Part shown: positions 1 to 19,225 of the stretch, in pieces
Numbering within the stretch: position 1 is the stretch's first letter
Layout: every line of letters begins with the position of its first letter
NCBI RefSeq assembly: GCF_037975245.1
Contig: NC_092572.1
Span: 5,731,001 to 5,795,000, forward strand
Length of the DNA stretch: 64,000 nucleotides
From: Apostichopus japonicus
Lineage: Eukaryota > Echinodermata > Holothuroidea > Aspidochirotida > Stichopodidae
Reading direction: 5' to 3'
The notes under the pieces: generated by a model
What the model saw: the letters and a program-made list of their open reading frames with translations, nothing else
Databases searched by the model: none
What the model was told of the DNA's origin: nothing
Program-made: the position numbers and the translations under genes

Positions 1-255
1 TAATAAACTGTTGAACTGTTGAAAAAACGTATGTTTGAATTTCCCAAATGTTGTTATTCATATATATTTGTCACATCATATGTGATCTCAACGTCTTATG
101 TTTCATTGAGGTTTCGTTCAGTTTATGCTACTTTACAATACAAACGTGTCTTAATAATATGTGTTGCTCAATGATTTAGCTGCCAGCTGTTATTTTTAAC
201 CCGACATATCTTCACCTACTATTTTTTCATACGTTTTAATTTCAATCTTTTGCAG

Positions 256-306
256 CTACTATAGTGACAACTGAACAAAAACCTATCACTGATCCTCAGT
301 CTTTAG
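256..306 (+). CDS. Exon: extracellular stalk of the receptor pseudokinase
   Basis: A TTTTGCAG acceptor precedes it and GTTTGT follows. It is entered and left in phase 1 and encodes a Thr/Pro-rich stalk (TIVTTEQKPITDPQSL) that joins in frame to the transmembrane exon. It is the first exon of the gene visible in this window. Confidence 0.7.
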
Positions 307-505
307 GTTTGTGGAATTTCCAATCTTTACTTTTCTGTTTAATTGCATTATTTGTTACAAAATCGGTTCGGTATTCGAACCAGTACGATTTTTTTACCGA
401 AGTTCTGTGTCACTCTTGAAGGTTTGAACACTGTGCATGATTTATAAGTAAGAGAGTTGAGACAGGTTTAACGGTTTTGTCAGAACATGAGTATTGTGTT
501 ACCAG

Positions 506-537
<32 letters not shown>

Positions 538-3500
538 ATGATATTGTACACAATATAGATGAACGATTATGCGGCTATGAAATGTTGTGCCACCTTTGTT
601 CCCTCCTGCACTTGAAAATCAAACTACAATTGTTTATTCCCAGACCCTAAGAAATACAAGGCCTCGTTGCAACTCATAACTATCATAAATATCACGGTTA
701 TCACATCATTAATATATACATTTCCAACTACGGTTTTATACAAATCGTTTCTAAGTTTGTTTTATTTAAATTATATAAATTATACAAAAAGTAATCGAAT
801 GGTCTAAAACGACAAAACACCTAAGCACAGCTGTTTTCACAAAATATCTTATCCTTTTTAGTTTGTATAGTACATCTGCTTTTCGTTAATTCTCACGATT
901 TCCTACGAAAAATATATAACTTAACTGCAGTATAACAACATGTGGTATTCTATCAGCAAAGGCAGGTTTCATCCATCCAGTATACGGAGATGCTGCGTAA
1001 TTTTCGTTTCTGTCTTTTTTATTCTTAATTATACAACTTTGAAACTAAAGCCCCAAACGCAACTCTATCCAAAGTGATTGCCCAAGTCTAACTTGTCCGT
1101 GTCATAACGTCAACTATACTCAATCGATGTTTTACAATATAAATAAGAGTAAAAGCAAATGTAGTGCATTTCAAGAACTTATCTACTCACCTCAAGCAAC
1201 CATCAGCATTCCCAAAACAGTACACTTTACCAATGCCCATTTGTATCCTACCATTTTGATAGTATGAAGTGAAAGACGAATAAGGAAACATGAAAGTATT
1301 AAGAGGTGGATTTCCCAGTTGAAATGATTATTAACTTGGCTGTTTCGAGTTGCTCACCATCTCTATTATAAAATTATATGATGATCATTGGTAATCAAGT
1401 GTTACATAAATTATTAAAACCCACAGACACTTGACTAAGGCTTCGCCTTTGTAGCGAAAGCATTCTTCAGTAATTCGCATTTGTTACAACGTCCCCATAA
1501 CGTAATGTGATAATGCAGACAATTATGTTTGACATTTCTTCTCATGTTTAACGTGCATGGTTGTTCATAGATACAATTATAAACGTATTTTTTTCTGTTA
1601 TTTCAGATTGCAATAATACAGGGCTGATTGCTGCCTGCATAGTGGAGGCCATCATTATTGTGGTGTTAATCATTGTAATCATTTATTTGATCGCACGTGA
1701 CAGACTTGGTATGCCGTTTTCCTCTTCTTCTTCTCCTTAATTACATGTGTCTACTATTGACTACATATTTTTTACGTGGATGAAACTTATATGGTCACAT
1801 ATTTAGCGAAATAAAACCTTCACATATGAAACACAGTCATATATTACATAAAAAAATTGAGCAAATTGAGCACTGATTCACGTACATCTTATAGACCACT
1901 CAGAAGAATTGAATTATCCAATATAATATAAAAAGCAAAGACAACATTTCAGTTGAATGGTAGTGTACAAAACTCCTTTTCATAGTAATATATTTTATAA
2001 TTAAATGAAGATTTTAAATTTACTTGTATCATGATAGCAAAATACGTTACAATAGTTAGTTTTCAAAACTAAATATTGCGACTAATTTTTTTAAATTTCT
2101 CCGTAAAATTATATAAAATGTTATGATTAACTGCATTAATAGTTTCACATTAGTTTCTTGTTAATTTATTATATTGTTCTTGTTAGACAAAGGACACGGA
2201 AAAAAAAGGGAACCTAGGTAAGAATACTCTGTTCCAAATGCGCCATTACGTGTCTACATTTCCATTGTCTTTCCTTGGAAGGACCCCAACCCTCCATCAT
2301 TAGATACTGCTTCAAAGACCCCAGGTTATAACAACCCTCCATTATTAAATACTTTATTCACAACTTGCCCTCCCATGAAAATTCATTCCACTATCTTTAT
2401 CATTCGATGGAATGTTTTGTTTATTATAACTTATTAGCACAATTCTACGTTTGAAGCTACTTGTATGGACCTAAAGTTAGCTTCAGAATGCACCATTTGA
2501 CGTTTAAAACATAGTTTCTTATTCGGCGGAGGGGATGGGGTGGAACACAGGTATCTCTACATAGAAGGCAATGAACTGAGTGCAACCACACCCTTTTCAA
2601 AATCTTTTTTTTTGTCTGGCCCTTCTATAAAAGTTTGGCCCAAACCTTAATTATTCGGGGGAAATGTGACCCCTCCCCACTCCCAACACCTTTGAAATCC
2701 TATGCACGCAAATGACTTACCATGCTGTCACCACAACCGTGATTCGATTATTATAGTACCAAAATAAAGTGTTGTGTATTATTGGTCTTCTCTAAACAGA
2801 AAATATATCAATCAGGTCTACTTCTTTTTCAGATCTACAAACCAAATAGACGAAATAAAAGGAGCTGGAAATAGAGGTAGATTGTTTTAATTAATAATGT
2901 TGACATTTTGAAGGATTACTTCAAATAAATGGTCCGGTTTGAAAATTTAAAAGAGTGAGGAGGATGGGTATAGGGAGGAAGAAAATACTCACAATTTCAC
3001 TGTTAAAAGAGAAATACATGCCCAGCTCCATCCCTGTTCTTCACCGATGACAGATAACTTGAGACTTTTTCAAGTAAATTATACCTGCACGTTATATCGA
3101 ATTCGCTACATGGTGGTTCTATCAAATAAACTCAACTAACAATAGGTAAAATAGCACAGCATATTTTGTTAATCAAAAATATTTTTTTCTATCTTCATTA
3201 TATCTTTTACATATATAGTTCTTATATCCAAATTACAATGAATGTCGTATTAGCAAGACTGTTTAAGAGGTCACTGTTTCTAAAAGAATAAATCAACAAA
3301 AATGTTTATTCATTAAAATCTATCAGCCTCTTCGATTGATGAGCCGAAGATGTGCGAAGTTTGAATTCTTAAAAGAGAACATCAAATATAACACAGACTG
3401 GAAGCAGTGTTCCTTAATATTAAACAAGATTTCGAATTATTTTGCCACTTATCATCTGCCACCGGATTGTCTCCTAACGGAAGCATACACTTTCATCGCT

Positions 3501-6500
3501 GAAATGTTATTATTTGTTTGGCAGATGGACGCATTGATGTCACAGTATTAAGGATAGTCATGTCATCAAAAAATGGCTTGAAGGTCAAATAATTATGAGA
3601 ACAAATATTGAAACATACTATAAATTATGCACCTAGTAATGTAGCAGAGTATAAGCTCTTGATTGATTGTGTTCAATTGCTTTTCTACTGAACTATTTGC
3701 TTTTAGAGTCTGCTTGATAAGCACTTAACAAGCCTGCCAAGAATCTGACAACAGTATTGGGTTCTCTATTTTGATAACAAAATCCATAGCACGGTTTTCG
3801 ATATTCACTAAATTGGAGATTGGGAGTAGGTTGTATCCAGCTATGTATTATGTTACCAAACACCATCAGTGTGACCAAACCCCGACACGACTGGCAGTTG
3901 TATGCTTAATGTATTATTCTTAAAGTTAAAGTTAGTTCTGATATCACACCAAGTCACGCTTCCGTCTTTATAGCTTACATGGATCTGCAGGAACTTGAAG
4001 TTAATAAGAATAAGAAGAACAAGAATCTTGAAGTTCCAGAGAATAATGTGAAATTAGTTTCCCTTTTACCTGGAAAAGGAATGATGCAATATCACAAGGC
4101 TTTAGTTATGAGAGCAGCAGGAAATCTAGAAACTGTGATCAGAACCTTGTCAGGTATTTACTTTGAATATTACTGTACCAGGCTAAATGAAAGTAACTTA
4201 TTCTGTACATATTGTTTTACAAAGACATGTATTTAACATAACGCGTGTGAAAGCAGCATTGTATTGTAAGGAGAATGACTTGTGTTCATCGAATGCTATG
4301 TGATTAAAAGTTAACAAAAAGACATTTAAAAAACTCAACTCGTCTTAATCAAAGTTTACAGTGGATGAGACAGTGATAACCTTGATGTGTTTAACAATCT
4401 ACTGACTGATTGCTTTTCAGGTGATTCAACTTTGCGGATGAATGAATTACAAAGTTCAGAGGTTCAACACATATTAAAACTACCCGGCGATAACAGCATT
4501 ATGAAGCTTCTCGGATGGTGTGATACAGGTACGAATACTCGCACTTGTCAAAATGTGGTATTAACCATTCAACCTTAACAATGCAGGATTTTTTTTGCAT
4601 GTATGTTGTGCTATAAATAAATACTAGAATAAATTCAAATAATGATACTGATAATGATAATTTTAAGTAAAGAGATAACAAAAGAATTTAGAACAACAAA
4701 AATATATGATTAAAACTTGAATTCAACTAGATAATTTTGTGTTTTCTTGTAAATTAACTACTAATAACTGATTCGCATTCAAATAACTTTATATGGTGAC
4801 TACTTTTCAGTACCAAATTATCTGATTTGTGAATATTTAATCGGAGGAACTCTCTCAGATCACCTAACTGAAGAGTTCAGTCCCCAGAAAGTACATCAGT
4901 ATGGCAATACTAAACAGGAGCGTTTTCAAGTTGCTGAGAAGGGAAATGCTGAACATCTACCAAAGTATGCACTTCAGGTGGCGAGAGGATTAAAGTTTTT
5001 GACCAAACATAGAGTAAGTTTATCCCATCCAAGTATGCTTATTTATTAGATAACGATATGTAATCTGCGTGGGGAACTGTGTTCCTATTGAATACAGGGA
5101 TACGGATATGGAACCAATGATTTCAAAGAGCATTGGTCAAATCAGCGTCATATGTAGACCGATGGTGGCTTTACTTAACAAAGTTGCATATGAGGCAATT
5201 AATAAGGACTTCTGTTAGATGATATGGGTTGTCTTTATCTGAATGCTAGTCTCATTAGCAGCTGCACATTAATCAAGAAGCAGGGTGGCTGACATTGTTT
5301 AAACGGGTAATGGAAAATGGACTGGCGATATGTAGTTTACATGTAGAGTGCGAATTTCTATGGAAATAACTTAGGACTGCTTAGACGAACTGATAACAGC
5401 CATCTGGCATGTATACACTTTTTTCATAATCACCATCTAAGAGGAGAATGATAAAAAAATGTTGTCCAAATGTTTAGGAGGCATTTGTCTGGTAAATAAA
5501 GACAATTCAGCAAACACTGAGAACATTGGGAGCAGGTACTAACGGTTAAGCCTTTTCGATGCAATTTAAATCTGAACGATTCTTTTAATAACCGACGAAC
5601 TACTTAATCACTGTAAAGAAAACCGTTGTTCAATCTTCAACAGTTCGTAAGCCCCGGTCTACGCAGTAAGAAAGTCTTGTTGGATGCTGCTGGGAGGTGC
5701 AAGTTATACGACTTTGTGTCAATGGAAAACGCAAAAGAGTGGACTAAATTATTCTTGAATGAGGTCAGTATTTGCTCCAAATGTTTGTTTATAAGATAGC
5801 TATTAAATTAACTTGCAAGATACATATGTACAAAGAGTTTTTTCTGCTCATATTAGCTAATTAAAGTCCTCATTTATCCATACAAAAAGATATTTTTATT
5901 CGAAGTTCAGGCTAATTTTAAATGTCACTGTTTTTATTTATAAGGCCGTATGTTTCTTTCGCACAGAACGTTCCCTTTCAATGGATGTCCCCAGAGTTTC
6001 TCTTTCTTGAAACAATTTCTCCAGCAGGAGACGTATGGTCCTTCGGTATTCTCCTCTGGGAAATTTTCAGTTACGGTAAGCGCATTTTACTGATATAATC
6101 GAATATTGTAGCCCACATGCGACTGAATTACAAGCTAAGAGTCATTCCTGCATTTTATATTTAACTTTATTTCGCATAATTTTCTGATTAAAATATGCTG
6201 TACTTTAATTGTGCTTCATAGGTACAAAGGCTCATAAAATTTATTCTCTATGTGTTGTAGACGTATATTAACCAAATATTTTTTTTTGTATTTGACATAA
6301 TGGAAAAGTAGATCATGTACTTTCACGGTATATTAAATTATTAACCTCTGTGTAGGATCGGAACCGTACAAGGGACAAACCAGATCTGATGTCGAGAAGA
6401 GCTTTCGCGCAAAACGGCAGCTCCCTATGCCCGATAACTGTCCAGGAGCCATGTAAGTCAACTTTATTTGTACTTCATGTTACTGTGCTTTCTCTAAACA

Positions 6501-6934
6501 ACCCTGTTTATGTTTTCTATGGTAACATTGGCTCTGTTTGTTCATCTCAGCTGGCAGGTGATGATAACTTGTTGGGAATCAGCTGTAGAAGAAAGACTTA
6601 AAATTGATGATGTCACATATAAGCTGGCTGCAATGTGCCATGAGGATAAGGTAGGAACAACAAACTAATAAATTTATGGTTAATATTAAATGAATTTTGC
6701 GTCAACCAAGGATTGCTTGTGAAGCAATTAAGTTTTATCCTACATTTCACTTTTCGGAAGTTAAACAAACCTTTGTTATCACCCCTGCAAGGAATACACG
6801 TATTTTCTCTGGAGTGATTTATATTTTGTAATAATAAATGATGTTTTAAATGTTTTACTTCATGAAATATCACAGTGGTTTAGTACATCAACTTTCTAAC
6901 TTTTTGCCAAAAGGAATATCAGGAAATCGGATAA
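256..6934 (+). CDS. Receptor-tyrosine-kinase-like membrane pseudokinase, 3' part of gene (12 exons)
   Basis: Exons 256-306, 1607-1708, 2187-2217, 2833-2876, 3974-4153, 4421-4528, 4811-5013, 5644-5763, 5967-6075, 6356-6452, 6551-6650 and 6914-6934 all have AG/GT borders and join in one open frame (1166 bp, about 387 codons plus stop TAA). The order is a short extracellular stalk, one transmembrane helix, a Lys-rich juxtamembrane stretch, then a kinase fold matching the FGFR/Tie-type tyrosine-kinase subdomains. Fold residues are kept (QVARG, WMSPE, DVWSFGILLWEIFSYG, CW). Catalytic residues are not: the beta-3 Lys is Arg (TVIRTL), HRD reads SPG, the LAARN Asn is Lys, DFG reads DFV, and the third glycine of the loop is missing. 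It should therefore be a signalling scaffold or decoy rather than an active enzyme (inference). The signal peptide and outer domains lie left of the window. The uninterrupted frame argues that it is functional. Confidence 0.88.
307..1606 (+). other. Intron with short (TA)n tract
   Basis: Intron of the receptor gene. It holds a (TA)n tract at 507-533 and a perfect small hairpin, GGTTCG-gtat-CGAACC, near 365-380. I see no coding sequence in it. Confidence 0.6.
1607..1708 (+). CDS. Exon: transmembrane helix of the receptor pseudokinase
   Basis: The acceptor is TTATTTCAG and the donor GTATGC, phase 1 to phase 1. After a short CNNTG segment it encodes a hydrophobic run of Ile/Val/Leu ending in YLIARDRL. 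That basic stop-transfer end indicates a type I topology with the kinase fold in the cytosol. Confidence 0.85.
2187..2217 (+). CDS. Exon: juxtamembrane segment 1
   Basis: A 31-bp micro-exon between TTGTTAG and GTAAGA. It encodes the basic stretch DKGHGKKREPR when joined to its neighbours. It is supported mainly by keeping the frame between the transmembrane exon and the next exon. Confidence 0.7.
2833..2876 (+). CDS. Exon: juxtamembrane segment 2
   Basis: A 44-bp exon with a strong CTTCTTTTTCAG acceptor and a GTAG donor. It encodes STNQIDEIKGAGNR in the frame set by both neighbours. Confidence 0.7.
2877..3973 (+). other. Intron without recognisable content
   Basis: Between two supported exons. 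It contains an open frame at 3336-3551 with no recognisable domain and no supporting splice sites. I see nothing else. Confidence 0.5.
3974..4153 (+). CDS. Exon: start of kinase N-lobe (degenerate glycine loop and beta-3)
   Basis: The acceptor is TTTATAG and the donor GTATTT. An Asn/Lys-rich linker precedes VKLVSLLPGKGMMQYHKAL, which sits where GxGxxG lies in active kinases; the third Gly is Gln. Further on, ETVIRTL replaces the VAVKxL of active kinases, so the ATP-anchoring lysine is Arg. Confidence 0.85.
4421..4528 (+). CDS. Exon: kinase alpha-C helix to beta-4
   Basis: The acceptor is TGCTTTTCAG and the donor GTACGA. It encodes the alpha-C helix with Glu residues (MNELQSSEV) followed by IMKLLGWCDT, matching the 'I.xLLGxC' of receptor tyrosine kinases such as FGFR. 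Confidence 0.87.
4811..5013 (+). CDS. Exon: kinase hinge, insert and alpha-E helix
   Basis: The acceptor is CTACTTTTCAG and the donor GTAAGT, exiting in phase 0. It encodes the hinge YLICEYLIGGTLSDHL, a charged kinase-insert-like stretch, then YALQVARGLKFL, the alpha-E helix that normally leads into HRD. Confidence 0.9.
5644..5763 (+). CDS. Exon: degenerate catalytic and DFG region
   Basis: The acceptor is ATCTTCAACAG and the donor GTCAGT; it is exactly 40 codons. Without gaps, IHRDLAARN of active receptor kinases aligns with VSPGLRSKK here, so the catalytic Asp and the Mg-binding Asn are absent. KLYDFV stands where K(I)xDFG belongs. The activation segment lacks the usual tyrosine pair. Confidence 0.88.
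5967..6075 (+). CDS. Exon: kinase P+1 loop and alpha-F helix
   Basis: The acceptor is TTTCGCACAG and the donor GTAAGC. PFQWMSPEFL and DVWSFGILLWEIFSYG are close to the tyrosine-kinase consensus, showing that the C-lobe fold is conserved although catalysis is lost. Confidence 0.92.
6356..6452 (+). CDS. Exon: kinase alpha-G region
   Basis: The acceptor is CTGTGTAG and the donor GTAAGT. It encodes GSEPYKGQTRSDV, then RQLPMPDNCP, which corresponds to the PYPG...GYRMPxPxxC region of receptor tyrosine kinases. Confidence 0.88.
6551..6650 (+). CDS. Exon: kinase alpha-H/I region
   Basis: The acceptor is TTCATCTCAG and the donor GTAGGA. WQVMITCWESAVEERLKI matches the CW...RP region, with Leu in place of the usual Pro, and leads into the final helix. 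Confidence 0.87.
6914..6934 (+). CDS. Terminal exon: seven-codon C-tail with YQEI motif
   Basis: The acceptor is TTTGCCAAAAG. It encodes EYQEIG then TAA. The tyrosine lies in Y-Q-E-I, a shape resembling SH2-docking motifs. The splice choice is the least certain of the gene because the exon is so short, but phase 0 is kept. Confidence 0.6.
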   Translation, partial: EYQEIG

Positions 6935-8560
6935 GAAGATCTTTCTACACGGAAGAATTAATCGCCGACTATCAAAATCGATGAGTATGGAAACATTAGT
7001 TGACGGAAGAAAAGGAAATACTTAATATCGATAACACATTTTGATATTTTCCATCGTTATGTCTTTCTTGTATCAATATATACATTGTTTTAAAGTGTCC
7101 TTACTTGGCAAAATTAAGTTTTAATATAGTTTACATTATAGTGAAGATTTCTTAGAAAATTTTTTTGGTACGGGGAATATGCAAATTCTTTTAATATTTA
7201 GTTTAAATATAAATCAACTAATGTAATCATTTCATATAGTGATATATTTCTAAAAACAAATATGATTAATCGCCTAGAGTATGAAATAAGTTATTTGAAA
7301 TAACTAAGTCAAACTATAATTTATTATAACATCATACTACAAAGTATGTCAGTAACTAAACTTAAATTGTAAAAGTAAAAGATGATGAAGCCTTCGTATT
7401 TTTTAATGCAACTGCATGTGTGAGGTTAATTTTCAAATTTGTTACACAGTGCTGCTACGGTAGAACAATTCTTTGCTTTCTATATTGCCCTTGTCATATA
7501 TTCTGTTGAGTATAAGGCTCAATGCTACCGTTAGTTCAATCATCGTGTACTTCCTTCTTGTTAACCACACATGGGAAGAAAGGCAATTGAGCTGGTATCA
7601 AAACCAGACACTGTGATCGTTTGGCTGAACCTATAAACGAGAGTATGGGAAAAGATTAGGGGATTTCCCGAACGTCGATCAAAGTCGAAAACAACGTTAA
7701 TAACGTCATTTCTTCAAAGGGCACCAGTTTATTTACTTACCCTGTATACGAAAATAGTGTTAATGGAAGAAAAAGTGTGTGTGACCTTTAACAAAACTTA
7801 TTGTTGCAAATATGATGTGTTACTAGATCTGTCGGTGCTTACCTAATATCGACATAACCACGAACTCTGATATATGGTTGCTGATCATATAGGAATTTGG
7901 TCTACTCAGCCCACAGTTAGCACGAATTCTTACAATATTAACCTTGCTTTCTATGTTATTCCCAATATGTTTTCTAAGTTTACGTTTTATTTTAGATATA
8001 TCTGAGTGTATTGCTTTTTTTTTTTACATAGCCACATATAGACGATAACTAACAAAGTGTATACAGACATAACCATCATATACGACAACGACAATTTGTA
8101 TATAGGTATAGTTATACCAAGTGAGTTATAACAACCGTTCTGTAGACAGTCACGCACGATTGCTTCCCTTTGTAAGAATCTCTTCATGCAATCGAAGCGA
8201 TTGCCAATCTTTGTTTGTTAACATTTTCTTGCAAGTCACTGTGAAATTTACTTAAAATAAAAAATAAAAGAAGTACTATTGGTAGTAGCTTTGAAATGAA
8301 GGCAGTATGTGATGCAAACACCAAACTGAGAGTCTCATTAAAAGCATAAGCTTGGGAGTAGTTAATTGGCACTTTTATTTATCTAAGATGGGATGGTCAT
8401 TTGGTTACGTGTAGTAAACGTTTCTCCTCGTGATTGATGTTCAATAATATATTTGCAACAAATCGAAAGTGACTTTCTTGTTTTAATTTGCATCACAATC
8501 CTTTAAAAATGTTCCATGTTTTTATGATTTAGTAGTGATTCCTTTCAATATATAATTGCT
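6935..8560. other. 3' flank of receptor gene, AT-rich
   Basis: The 3' UTR presumably begins after the TAA at 6932-6934. I could not find a convincing AATAAA within 500 bp. The rest is AT-rich and has no recognisable gene. Confidence 0.4.
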
Positions 8561-8945
8561 TCAATACATTTAAAGTGTCCCTAATGTGTGCTGAGTCGGA
8601 GCAGTGCATCAATACCATTTTGGTTTCATTAGACTCCTGATAATGGGTCTTCAGGTAAGCATGTCAAAAGTTACTGGACACTCCAACGGGGTCACTACTA
8701 CATCCTAAACACCTTTGTGTGATAACCTGTAAGATAGGCCTACATCCTGGACATCTTAAAGGTGTCTCTTGGTGCCCATATTGGTGTCATTTGACTCCTG
8801 ATAATGGGTCTTCAGGTAGGCAAATAAAGGTGTCAGTGGTGACTGGACACAACGTAGTCTGAAATACACCTTAAAGTTCACATAGACACCTTTGTGTGCT
8901 CACCCAAAAGTTATACATTTACACCTTAAATGTGTCTCTTGTTTT
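8560..8945. repeat. Diverged direct repeat of about 180 bp
   Basis: 'GACTCCTGATAATGGGTCTT' followed by 'CAGGTA' occurs near 8633 and again near 8795. Shared words (CACCTTTGTGTG, TTAAAGGTGTCTCTTG, ACTGGACAC) flank both copies in the same order, so this is an imperfect tandem repeat of unknown origin. Confidence 0.65.
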
Positions 8946-16440
<7,495 letters not shown>

Positions 16441-16456
16441 CCTCTGGATATACAAT

Positions 16457-16531
16457 CAGCGTCCATAGCCTAGTGGTTAAAGTGTCCGCATATCAAGCGG
16501 GAGGCCGGGTTTGGAACCCCGCTCGGGGCTG
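16457..16531 (+). ncRNA. tRNA-like SINE head (probably not a functional tRNA)
   Basis: A 75-nt tRNA-like unit with box A (TAGCCTAGTGGTTA), an anticodon stem TCCGC/GCGGG, and box B (GGTTTGGAACC) in a CCGGG-type T stem. The 5' CAGCGTC pairs imperfectly with 3' GGGGCTG. A poly-T run and a TA tract follow at once. The weak acceptor stem and substituted box B favour a tRNA-derived SINE over a working tRNA. Confidence 0.6.
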
Positions 16532-16579
16532 AAAGTTTTTTTTTTTCTGTTCTTCATTTTTCCAACTCCTTTCGATTTC

Positions 16580-16582
<3 letters not shown>

Positions 16583-16654
<72 letters not shown>

Positions 16655-16712
16655 CTTATATATATATATAGGCTTATATATATATATAGGCTTATATATA
16701 ACAGGCTTATAT
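16583..16712. repeat. (TA)n tract passing into TAGGCTTATATATATA tandem units
   Basis: About 70 bp of TA repeats continue into roughly four copies of a 'GGCTTATATATATA' unit. This may be the variable tail of the SINE head just upstream. Confidence 0.85.
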
Positions 16713-17013
16713 ATTCCCGGGCCCCCTTTTTGCTCTATTCTTTGTTGCTTATTCTTCGACGTTGAGTATAGTCTAAAAGTTGAATAAAAAATACGAAATA
16801 AACGTTATTAACTTAAGCTATGCACGTATACTTTACTACTATAAGCAGGCAGAACTGCATATAAAATTTTATACATGAAAATGTATCTATAATTCGGCAC
16901 TGCTGCAGCATTTATTTCAGTCAGTCAATCCATTTCAAATGTATTTCTCTTATTAGCGTTCCTATATGATTTTCACTTGTTCTGCTTCATTCCCTCCGGT
17001 GGCGACTGTCCAG

Positions 17014-17250
17014 GACCAGCCGAAACTCCTCCATCTGCGCTAATATGTATATGCAAAGCTACCGGTGTTCGTCCAGCGACATTGTATCTAGATATTTCTG
17101 ATGTTATTAATATCATCAGAAATGAAACTATCAGTAATAATGAGTCATTTAATATGCTCTTTGAATCAGAGGTGTCGCTTTCTGACACCACCACAGAGGT
17201 AAGAAGCGCAGTAGATGGGTACTACGTTGCGGAGCCAGATGCCATTTTAT
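17014..17250 (+). pseudogene. Ig-like exon 1 of receptor fragment
   Basis: Open throughout, 79 codons. It has two clustered Cys near the start (ICIC) and one near the end. Entry and exit are in phase 1, as usual for Ig exons. Confidence 0.55.
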
Positions 17251-18197
17251 GTATGTTAACAAACTTTTATCTTTGATGCATCTTATTTACAACTCTTTGT
17301 GAACTGTTTATCACCTATATAAAAAGTGTTATGACGACATTAATAATTCTACAATGTAGTCATGTCCGTGCATTTTATCAGATATGATTGGTGAAATTAC
17401 TCCCCATCATGTCCTCCAATTATGTACAAAGTCCCTTATAACATTTCAATGAATTGCTCACTTACATCCCGTCCCATTCTTCAATACAAAACTATGTCAT
17501 CCACGAGGACATACGTGGACGGAATATGTCGAATCACCCTAAAAAGAGCTTAGATCCCATAAAGTTCAATACTGTATACGGAAATGGAACTTTCGATGTG
17601 GCTGAGAGAGGAAATGTTATATATTTGCTGTAAACTATCATGAGAACGACGAAGATGTTAGAGAATATAAAACATTCTGGATTATTAAGTTATTTTCAAT
17701 TATACACTGAGAAAACTAGGTTGGTATAGTATCTCAAAATTAGTCATATAAGAAGGACAGGGAAAGAAGTTTGTCATATTCAAGATTCATTTTGAGTAAT
17801 TTTATCCACCAAATTTTCTCAATGTATGGTTTGATGGAAAAAATATTTTAAAGCAAACTTTTCGATAAACACATTTTGGATTGTGATGTTCAGAATGGTG
17901 AATAACTTCAGTTCCTGCTTTTCAATCATTGTTTCATTATAATAAAATAAATATTAATCACATTTTGAACCTAAAAATGTTCAACCAATTCAACCAAGAA
18001 GAAAGTGCATTACCGATCCCTTTTTTTTTCTTTTTTTTTGAGGGGGGGGGGGCTGCTGAGCTCTTTATATGTTAATTTATTCTTTAGAAATATACTAACT
18101 GTGCAAACATTCCGCATATTAAACAAGTTATCGTTACAAATTGAATTGTCGTAGAATTCTCGAACTGTCGCGAATTGTCGTTATAGGCTATCTACAG

Positions 18198-18441
18198 CTC
18201 CACCAGATTGCGAACTGAGCATTTCGTATAACGATGACTGCACTGATGCCAACTTGACTTGCATTTGTGCTAATGCATCACCAAGTGTTGGAACACTGTT
18301 CAGTTTTTCTTTCAATCATGCTGGTGAATTCATTTAAGGTCCAATTAAATCCCCTACAGCACACGATAGTTATGTAAAAGCTGACGTGGAGTTGGCGTAT
18401 GGTTGTAGAAGATGCATTAGCCTTTTCAACGGAAATACTTC
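18198..18441 (+). pseudogene. Ig-like exon 2, with in-frame stop
   Basis: The reading is Ig-like on both sides of a TAA at 18335-18337. Its length breaks the 1-1 phase rule by one base, which suggests an indel as well. Confidence 0.55.
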
Positions 18442-19225
18442 GTATGTATCAAAAACATCAATTTGAACCATAGGTATGACTCCACACTATCTTCACTCAA
18501 TATTCAACATGTTTAATTGTTTTGTTTTGTTTTGTCCTTTTCCTTTTTGCTTTAAGGGATGATGTGTGGTCAGCTACTCTTATTAATGAGACTCTGGTGG
18601 TCTTCATTTGTTCCAAACTAACGATAAACAAGTACCTGAAATAGTCCGAAAGACATATTATGCAAAGAAATCAAAATTATGTAATAACCTTCCTAAAACA
18701 GTTTTAAAGAGAGATTCGACATTTCCTTATAGGGAAATGTATGTTTAAATATCTCGATTTCTGTCAACATTTTTAATGTGTTCACTTCCTTTAATAACAC
18801 AGAAGAATTATAAACAGCCATTAATATCCGCTATTGTAAAATATTTTACTCTTTAAATTTTCAATACTGTAAATTCCTGCAAAAGATTATTCACCTTTTA
18901 TATTATGTTAACTTTAAGCATCAAGTGTGACATTTTTACATAACTCTGTCTTAATGTAACTCGTAATATGTCAATGGTACTTTCTATTACTATATTGGAA
19001 AAAAAAAGTTGATATCGATTAATTTATTAATTTATTTTAAATGGCTTCAAACTCAACGGAATACATTCACTCATTATATTCAGACGCGTACTTCCAAATA
19101 TTAAGGTAAAATATTTCTTGTCCAGTTATTCGAACTTTCGACTTTTTACTTTTTACCGTTTGTTGACTTTCTTTTCTTTTCCCGCGTTAAATATTTTAAT
19201 TTTCATTCTATCTTATTTTTCTCAG

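Noticed and set aside
3336-3551. 71-codon plus-strand open frame
   Set aside because: It lies inside an intron of the receptor gene with no splice support or domain.
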